Origin: 55-13 sp964501275
Lineage (GTDB): Bacteria > Armatimonadota > Fimbriimonadia > Fimbriimonadales > Fimbriimonadaceae
Assembly: GCA_964501275.1 (NCBI GenBank)
Contig: CAZCSP010000004.1
Span: 127,487 to 191,486 of the forward strand
Reading direction: 5' to 3'
Length of the DNA stretch: 64,000 bases
Notes under the pieces: model-generated
Told to the model about the DNA's origin: nothing
Databases searched by the model: none
Seen by the model: the letters and a program-made list of their open reading frames with translations, nothing else
In this document: positions 58,927 to 64,000 of the stretch, in pieces
Position numbering within the stretch: the first letter of the stretch is position 1
Layout: the number at the start of each line of letters is the position of its first letter
Program-made: the position numbers and the translations under genes

Positions 58927-58956
58927 TTGACAAAACCCGCTTTTCGGCCCTATATA
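58927..58956 (+). promoter_or_regulatory. sigma70-type promoter in element copy 2
   Basis: TTGACA and TATATA lie 18 bp apart, with the spacer aaacccgcttttcggccc. It is the counterpart of the minus-strand promoter at 4668-4700. Confidence 0.65.
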
Positions 58957-59006
58957 GGTGAGGGGCGCGGAAATCGGAAGCCAAGTCGGTATCCAGACCG
59001 TCGCTT

Positions 59007-59229
59007 CAATCAAGCAATCAAGCAATCAAGCAATCAAGCAATCAAGCAATCAAGCAATCAAGCAATCAANNNNNNNNNNNNNNNNNNNNNNNNNNNNNNN
59101 NNNNNNNNNNNNNNNNNNNNNNNNNNNNNNNNNNNNNNNNNNNNNNNNNNNNNNNNNNNNNNNNNNNNNCAATCAAGCAATCAAGCAATCAAGCAATCAA
59201 GCAATCAAGCAATCAAGCAATCAAGCAAT
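59007..59229. repeat. 8-bp tandem repeat with assembly gap
   Basis: The unit caatcaag is repeated about 8 times before and 7.5 times after a run of exactly 100 N (59070-59169). The true copy number is unknown. The unit is not a multiple of three and no protein should be read from it. Confidence 0.95.
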
Positions 59230-59375
59230 TCGTTGTGTCGCTGTGCCGTTGTGGTAAGGCCTGTCTCTTTTAAACCATCAAGGAACAAAGACACGAAGGA
59301 GCGCAAAGTTCGGCGACACAACCTTGGCGTCCCTTTGCGTCTTCGCGACTTTGCGTGAAAAAGCAGTTTGCTAAG

Positions 59376-59528
59376 ATGGAGTTCGTGGGGAGAGGAAGAC
59401 CGAAGTGCCGCCATGCCAAAAAAAAACCTCTATGTGTGACTTGTAGCAAAAAAAGCACGAAAATCCCGGTTCATTTGAACCTAACCCAACTGCGGATTTT
59501 TGAACCTGAGATTGGTCGCGTTTTCTGA
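59376..59528 (+). CDS. small CxxC protein with AT-hook-like start
   Basis: A 50-aa ORF: GRGRPK at residues 5-10 (AT-hook-like), C11-x-H13 and C20-x2-C23 (possible zinc site), then a conserved tail (IPVHLN, RIFEPEIG) ending at TGA. The last 32 residues align without indels to the minus-strand fragment at 4246-4350, although many codons differ, including several third positions. No good ribosome site is seen; the element promoter lies about 420 bp upstream, beyond the tandem array. It may be a real micro-protein carried by the element or just part of a repeat. Confidence 0.35.
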   Translation: MEFVGRGRPKCRHAKKKPLCVTCSKKSTKIPVHLNLTQLRIFEPEIGRVF

Positions 59529-59590
59529 AAATTTGAACCTGAGAATCCGTAGCTGAACAATGCCATGTGGAAGCGGTTCGCAACACCCGC

Positions 59591-60901
59591 CTACGGAGGC
59601 GTGGGGTCGTTGGAGCCGGTGGGTTGGCGGCGGTAGCGGAAGGCGATTTCCCCGGTGGTTTTGGTGCCTTCGCTGTAGACGCGGAAACCATTGCCCTGGA
59701 CCTCGTATTGGAACTTGCCGCCGTTGGCGGGATCGAAGACTCCTCTCTCACCCGCCACCTCCACCAGGCTATTCGGCCAACGGTCGTTCTCCCACCGGAA
59801 CCGGATCACCGACCCGGCGAGGGCGAGGAGGCGGATTTGGGTGCGGTTGCGGACTTCGGCGGTGCCGATCTGGGAGAACACGGGTGTAAACGACTCAACC
59901 AGAAGATCAGCCAAATCGTTATTCGACCGAATCTGGATGTTTGAGAAATTGGGATCATTGTCGCCAACGTTGTCATCGGTCCATGTGGACTCAGGTTGTC
60001 GATAGATAGCCAACGTCGTCTCTCGCAGGCGGCTCAGCTTTCGCTTGGCCAAATCCGTTACTTGCCGCTTGTCTGCGAGGGTCATCTTCGCAATATGGGA
60101 TTGAGCGGACTCTTGCGTTTGGCCAGTGCCGATAAAGTCTATGTAGTTATCTCGATGATCGAAGACGACTTCCATGCCCGATGCCATAAATGCGAATTCG
60201 CGCTCCAAAGAACGCACTGCCGCAGGAGGATTGAGGATCAGCTTGGGAGCCAGATCCTCCATCATCAAGGCGTCGGGTCGGGCCATGTTGGGCAGGTGTT
60301 TCTCGAATGCGGCCAGGGCTAGCGCTTGGATCGAGACGCCGACAAGCCGAGAGATCAGGACGCCATCGGTCAGATTCTGGCCCAGGATCATGGCGTCGCA
60401 GAGGTACTGGGTCCCTTGCTTGGTGCGGCCCTCGGAAAAGGCGACATAGGCTCCGGCTACGGCGACTCGCCCCAGGCCGCGCATCCAGGCGTACTCCGGG
60501 AAAAGCGTATCCATATCCATCTTCGTCCTTGGATCGAAGACCTGCTTCTGGTTGCCCCGATGGAGTAGGTCCAGAGCACGTCCGCCCAATTTGAGGGATT
60601 CTTGGCGAAGTTGGAGGATCGTGTAGCTGCGATATTTTTTCGCCATCTCATACCGCTGGCGGCTCGGCAACTCCTCATCTACCTTTCCAGCCCCGCGCTG
60701 GCTTTCGTAGCTGCTGATGATCTCCTCGAACAGAGTTGGGCTAGCGGTGGCCAAGGTGACGGCATCCGAGTTTCGCACGAGATCGCAGGCCATCACATAC
60801 TCCTCGTAGCCGTTGCGCCCCGTAGGATTGGGAATGGTCTGCTGAAACAGGGACGGGCCCTGTTGGGTTAGCGCGATGCAGGCGACGAGGATAGTGACCA
60901 T
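59591..60901 (-). CDS. secreted hypothetical protein, paralogue 2
   Basis: A 436-aa exported protein, paralogue of 57618-58880. The same order of blocks is seen: MVTILVACIALTQQGPSLFQQ, NPTGRNGYEEYVMACDLV, SLKLGGRALDLLHRGNQKQVFDPR, RLVGVSIQALALAAFEKHLPN, AEVRNRTQIRLLALAGSVIRF, FQYEVQGNGFRVYSEGTKTTG, ending DPTPP. The start ATG 60901 has aggagg 6 nt upstream. The two copies are separated by the repeat element at 58927-59560. No function can be assigned. Confidence 0.8.
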   Translation of the reverse strand: MVTILVACIALTQQGPSLFQQTIPNPTGRNGYEEYVMACDLVRNSDAVTLATASPTLFEEIISSYESQRGAGKVDEELPSRQRYEMAKKYRSYTILQLRQESLKLGGRALDLLHRGNQKQVFDPRTKMDMDTLFPEYAWMRGLGRVAVAGAYVAFSEGRTKQGTQYLCDAMILGQNLTDGVLISRLVGVSIQALALAAFEKHLPNMARPDALMMEDLAPKLILNPPAAVRSLEREFAFMASGMEVVFDHRDNYIDFIGTGQTQESAQSHIAKMTLADKRQVTDLAKRKLSRLRETTLAIYRQPESTWTDDNVGDNDPNFSNIQIRSNNDLADLLVESFTPVFSQIGTAEVRNRTQIRLLALAGSVIRFRWENDRWPNSLVEVAGERGVFDPANGGKFQYEVQGNGFRVYSEGTKTTGEIAFRYRRQPTGSNDPTPP

Positions 60902-60943
60902 ATTGAACCTCCTATACGCAATCAGAGGGATATAGGTTTCTCG

Positions 60944-61684
60944 CTACTTGCGAGTGCGGTGAACTCGGATAAATGTGCGATGCTCTACCGCGGATGGATA
61001 ATCCCTGGCTTTGAAGAACGCATCGCGAGAACCTGCCTCTATTCGCTCCACCATGCCAGTTGCGGCCTCGATCCAGTAGGTTCCCACGACGTCGGGCTTG
61101 GGTTGGTTCGCGGTTTGAACGGAGAACGCGACCTTAAAGCAAGGCGTACCGCCTTCTGCTTCGGGACCGAGATAGGTGAAGGTGGTAAGGGCGTCAAGAT
61201 GCGGCCCTCCAATGTATGGATATCGTCGCGTCCAAGAGTCTCCGGGACGGACCTGGTAGCTGGGATAAATGAAGGTAGCTTTGCAACCGACGTTCCATTC
61301 TATGGCCAAATTGAGGCCGAACGCCCAAGTGTCTTTCAAGTGGCTTGGCCGAGCGTCCAATGAGTCGCCAAACCTGTTTACGGCGAAGGTCTCTTGATGG
61401 ATGAATTTGGTGTCCTCGACCATGTTTGGCGGCCTTTCTTCGATAGGGAAGGCTACAATTGCGGCGTGTTCCGCCTGATTGTGTCGCAGAAGAGTGGTGA
61501 GGCCGTCGGTACGGGAGACAACCTTGATGGAGACTGCCTGACTGGATTGGTAGCGCAAGTAGGTGCCGGTTTTGAACTTGAACCAGCTTCCGCTTTCCAC
61601 AGCATAGGTGTATTCCTCGCCAACGGTTGGTCGAAAGTCGATCTGGACTGCGGCCGCTAGCAGTATTGCGGGGATGAGGCCCAT
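60944..61684 (-). CDS. secreted hypothetical protein
   Basis: A 246-aa exported beta-rich protein with signal-like MGLIPAILLAAAVQ. RPTVGEEYTYAVES and SIKVVSRTDGLTTLL look like strands of a lipocalin- or DUF-type envelope domain; the last part (YWIEAATGMVERIEAGSRD) is LolA-like in style. No family is recognised. It is on the same strand as the endonuclease-like gene upstream (27 bp), so they are possibly co-transcribed. Confidence 0.65.
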   Translation of the reverse strand: MGLIPAILLAAAVQIDFRPTVGEEYTYAVESGSWFKFKTGTYLRYQSSQAVSIKVVSRTDGLTTLLRHNQAEHAAIVAFPIEERPPNMVEDTKFIHQETFAVNRFGDSLDARPSHLKDTWAFGLNLAIEWNVGCKATFIYPSYQVRPGDSWTRRYPYIGGPHLDALTTFTYLGPEAEGGTPCFKVAFSVQTANQPKPDVVGTYWIEAATGMVERIEAGSRDAFFKARDYPSAVEHRTFIRVHRTRK

Positions 61685-61711
61685 GTTTCTGTTATTGGCA
61701 ACTCTTGCTCG

Positions 61712-62536
61712 CTACTTCTGTCTGACCCACGCAATGACCGGGAGATGGTCGGATATCCAGCGGCCTTGGAGTTTGTCTTGGGCGATCTCGGCTTTCTCGA
61801 CCGTCCAGCCGTTGTCGGCGAACACATAGTCGATCTTGTCCGCGCCGACTTCCGGCCGCCAGCCGTTGAAGGTTCCGATGTTTTTGGCATCGGGATGGAG
61901 GGTGCGGAAGGTGTCGGCGAAGCCCTTCGCCTTGACCGTCGCAACTACAGGGTTGTCTTCGCCCACATTGAAGTCGCCGGTGAGGAGCACGGGGTCGGTG
62001 GTGCTGCGCTCGGCGATTCGCTGAAGGATCAGAGCGACGCTCTTCTCCCGACTGGGCTGGGATTGGTGGTCCAGGTGGGTGTTGAAGAAGTAGAAATGCC
62101 GCTTGGTCCGCAGATCCTGGAAGTAGGCCCAGGTGCAGATGCGGGTGATGTTGTTGCCCCAATGCTTGGAGTTGGGCACGTTGGGGGTCTCGGAAAGCCA
62201 GAAGGTGTCAGACCGGAGGACGCGGAACCGGCTGGCGTTGTAGACGATGGCCGAGAACTCACCCTTGGCCTTCCCATCGTCCCGCCCCACGCCCAGGCTC
62301 TGGAAGTTGGGCAGGGCCTTGCGAATCTCCTCCACCTGAAAGTCCAGCGCCTCTTGCAGGCCGATAATGTCCGGCTTGCGCTTCTTGAGGGTCTCCAAAG
62401 TCTTGGGCTTGCGCAACTCCCACCGATCCTCCCCGTCATTGGCGGTGCCGAAGCGGATGTTGAAGGACATCGCCTGGAAGGCGTCGGGGGTTTGGGCGGT
62501 AGCGGCCAAGATGGTGGCGCAGACGAGAGCAAGCAT
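61712..62536 (-). CDS. secreted endonuclease/exonuclease/phosphatase-fold protein
   Basis: A 274-aa EEP-fold hydrolase with signal peptide MLALVCATILAATAQ. Catalytic landmarks are MSFNIRFGTANDGED (Asn), DIIGLQEALDFQ (metal Glu), FFNTHLDHQS (His), LLTGDFNVGEDN (Asp/Asn), KIDYVFADNG (Asp), and ISDHLPVIAWV (Asp-His). All expected active-site residues are present. Substrate class is open (DNA, lipid or sugar phosphate). TAGCCT lies 5 nt before the ATG, another likely leaderless start. Confidence 0.92.
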   Translation of the reverse strand: MLALVCATILAATAQTPDAFQAMSFNIRFGTANDGEDRWELRKPKTLETLKKRKPDIIGLQEALDFQVEEIRKALPNFQSLGVGRDDGKAKGEFSAIVYNASRFRVLRSDTFWLSETPNVPNSKHWGNNITRICTWAYFQDLRTKRHFYFFNTHLDHQSQPSREKSVALILQRIAERSTTDPVLLTGDFNVGEDNPVVATVKAKGFADTFRTLHPDAKNIGTFNGWRPEVGADKIDYVFADNGWTVEKAEIAQDKLQGRWISDHLPVIAWVRQK

Positions 62537-62663
62537 GGCTTAGGCTACCACGGGCGAAAATGCCGCGACGCCTGACCTCGCTCACAGCTTTCAGCAGTTT
62601 GCGTTATCTGACCCCTTCGTGGTCGGGGGACTGGATGGGCCTAGCACCAAATGAAAATTGCCT

Positions 62664-62669
62664 TAGAAT
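62664..62669 (+). promoter_or_regulatory. -10 box of the coiled-coil gene
   Basis: TAGAAT ends 5 nt before ATG 62675. Confidence 0.4.
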
Positions 62670-62674
62670 GAAGC

Positions 62675-63184
62675 ATGGATCGGGCTGACAGTTGGCTTCG
62701 GCGAACCTACTATCGATGGCGGTTCGGGGTGGAGAAGGGGCAGGAGTTGTTTGAGGAGGATCTGCGCATCCAAGAGTCGCCCGTCGCGCCCAAAGACAAG
62801 CCCATCGACCTGAGCAACCCCGCGCAAATGGCTTGGCACCGAATTCGCGAGGCGCAGAACGAGTACATCATGCTCCGTGAACGGGCCGTTCAGCAAATTA
62901 CCAAGACCGTTCGGATCAAGTCGATGGAGGAAGGGTTGCTGATTCGGCTGAGCCACTTGAACTCGGAGTTGGAGGGGACAGGTGAAGGCGAACGGGCCAA
63001 GATCGAAAAAGCCATCCGGGAGACTCACACCAAACTCGACGAGGTCGGGCGGGATAAGGGGCGGGCGATTGCCGAAGTGGATTGCTTAAAGGAGCAGCTA
63101 TCTCGAATGGAGACTGAGATTCGGGAGAAGACACACCAGCACGGCCTCAAGTATGGCTTTCCAAAGGGACCAGCCAGTTTGTAG
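62675..63184 (+). CDS. coiled-coil hypothetical protein
   Basis: A 169-aa soluble protein. Residues ~70-155 form a long charged heptad pattern (LLIRLSHLNSELEGTGEGER, AKIEKAIRETHTKLDEVGRD, CLKEQLSRMETEIREKTHQH). There is no membrane segment or signal. The start has a TAGAAT box 5 nt upstream. It lies 73 bp upstream of hen1 on the same strand. No family recognised; it might be an envelope or division spacer. Confidence 0.7.
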   Translation: MDRADSWLRRTYYRWRFGVEKGQELFEEDLRIQESPVAPKDKPIDLSNPAQMAWHRIREAQNEYIMLRERAVQQITKTVRIKSMEEGLLIRLSHLNSELEGTGEGERAKIEKAIRETHTKLDEVGRDKGRAIAEVDCLKEQLSRMETEIREKTHQHGLKYGFPKGPASL

Positions 63185-63257
63185 CCTGTAGGTGTGGGAA
63201 GAGTTCCACGATCTGGTCCGCATCTAGTCCCGGTAGGGTCATAATCACTTTCTTGCC

Positions 63258-64000
63258 ATGATCCTGGAAATCTCCACCACCCACCAGCCGGCGACCGACC
63301 TTGGTTACCTGTTGCACAAGAACCCTGGGCGGGTTCATGAAGCTGAAATGAACTACGGCAAGGCGTGGGTGTTCTTTCCGGAAGCCGATGAGGAGCGGTG
63401 TACGGCGACTTTGCTTTTGGAGGTGGACCCGGTCAAGTTGGTTCGGGGGCGGGGTGGGCCTTCGGGGGAGGGTGGGCTTTTGGCGCAGTATGTGAACGAC
63501 CGGCCCTATGCGGCGAGCTCCTTTCTGAGCACCGCCATCGCAGAGTTCTTCTCCACCGCGATGGGCGGGCGGAGCAAGGAACGGCAAGCCGTCGCCGACA
63601 CGAAGATTCCCCTGACCGCCACCATTCCGGTCTTGGGCTGTCGGGCGGGGGAGGGGTTGATCCGGCAGTTCTTTGAGCCTTTGGGCTACGAGGTCTTGGT
63701 CGAGAATCTGCCCCTGGACGACCAGTTCCCAGAGTGGGGGCAGGGAAGCTATTTCCGAGTGACCCTCAACGCGACCTGCTTCCTCAAGGATCTGCTGGCC
63801 CACCTCTACGTCCTGATCCCGGTTTTGGACAACAACAAGCACTACTGGGTGGCCCAGGACGAGATCAAGAAGCTCCTCCTGCGCGGCAAGGGCTGGTTGG
63901 AATCGCACCCTCAGAAGGAGATTATCACCCGCCGCTACCTGGCGCATCAAAGGAACCTGACCCGCGAGGCGCTGGCGCAGTTGGTCGAGGAGTCGGACGA
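63258..64000 (+). CDS. hen1: Hen1 RNA 3'-terminal 2'-O-methyltransferase, N-terminal part
   Basis: The first 247 residues of bacterial Hen1, cut by the right edge. This half is the family-specific N-terminal domain (LEISTTHQPATDLGYLLHKNP; VLGCRAGEGLIRQFFEPLGYEV; NATCFLKDLLAHLYVLIPVLDNNKHYW), which activates the Pnkp ligase in the Pnkp/Hen1 complex. The methyltransferase domain should follow outside the window. The system repairs cleaved tRNAs and methylates the cut end so it resists re-cleavage. ATG 63258 has no ribosome site; a CATAAT box lies about 12 nt upstream. pnkp is expected just beyond the edge (inference). Confidence 0.93.
   Translation, partial: MILEISTTHQPATDLGYLLHKNPGRVHEAEMNYGKAWVFFPEADEERCTATLLLEVDPVKLVRGRGGPSGEGGLLAQYVNDRPYAASSFLSTAIAEFFSTAMGGRSKERQAVADTKIPLTATIPVLGCRAGEGLIRQFFEPLGYEVLVENLPLDDQFPEWGQGSYFRVTLNATCFLKDLLAHLYVLIPVLDNNKHYWVAQDEIKKLLLRGKGWLESHPQKEIITRRYLAHQRNLTREALAQLVEESD

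Larger units (their letters stand above)
58927..59560 (+). repeat. dispersed promoter-bearing element, copy 2
   Basis: An inverted relative of 4222-4705. Shared blocks in order are the promoter; ggaaatcggaagcc; ccgtcgcttcaatcaa; cgttgtgtcgctgtgccgtt; atgtgtgacttgtag; cccggttcatttgaacc; and cggatttttgaacctgagat. Between the second and third blocks lies the 8-bp tandem array. Further words (ggaacaaagacacgaaggag, ccctttgcgtcttcgcgact) fill the middle. Confidence 0.75.

Noticed and set aside
59007..59229. CRISPR array
   Set aside because: The unit is 8 bp with no spacers; it is a simple tandem repeat.

Overview
The window reads as one chromosomal stretch of a high-GC (roughly 60% by eye) Gram-negative-type bacterium. 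Gene content and style (4Fe-4S type PurF, DUF3142/TPR envelope proteins, many secreted orphan proteins, abundant intergenic palindromes built from short words, promoters lying directly on start codons) suggest Armatimonadota, probably Fimbriimonadia. That placement is inference from recall, not from a marker tree. One 100-N assembly gap sits inside an 8-bp tandem repeat (59070-59169).

Layout. 1-3010: 5' end of leuS, a periplasmic thioredoxin, purF. 3289-5670: small membrane proteins, a dispersed promoter-bearing repeat, and a Fic toxin with a convergent antitoxin-like ORF. 5673-6807: winged-helix regulator plus DinB-like enzyme. 6970-18176: two divergent copies of a DUF3142 lipoprotein/TPR-protein pair flanking an enoyl-CoA hydratase and a broken biotin-carboxylase gene (probable leucine-degradation remnant). 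18173-22130: LTxxQ protein, orphan proteins including a paralogue pair in which one member has an in-frame amber codon, an M20 peptidase, and a beta-barrel protein. 22245-28542: ECF sigma/anti-sigma/RseB-like operon followed by class A and class B penicillin-binding proteins. 28446-32324: O-antigen-ligase-like protein and two GT2 glycosyltransferases. 32414-36582: lower-GC island of orphan genes separated by direct copies of one inverted-repeat-bounded element. 36997-41040: LysM/SH3/NlpC-P60 hydrolase, DUF2461 protein, MFS efflux pump. 41496-47281: HAD, glycosidase-like, Era and an orphan in one operon. 47389-57403: EVE protein, two secreted amidohydrolases, RadC-like, translin-like, GH78 rhamnosidase, NamZ-like (DUF1343). 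57618-62536: paralogous secreted orphans and a secreted nuclease/phosphatase-fold protein. 62675-64000: coiled-coil protein and the start of Hen1, the RNA-repair methyltransferase.

Three features cut across the window. First, at least a dozen starts have a TANNNT-like -10 box 5-8 nt upstream, implying leaderless mRNAs. Second, many intergenic gaps hold palindromes whose arms are near-tandem copies of a locus-specific 7-12 bp word. Third, two genes carry single in-frame TAG codons, although TAG is an ordinary stop elsewhere. The most novel candidates are the Fic/convergent-antitoxin pair, the repeat-separated orphan-gene array at 32.4-36.6 kb, and the word-palindrome system.
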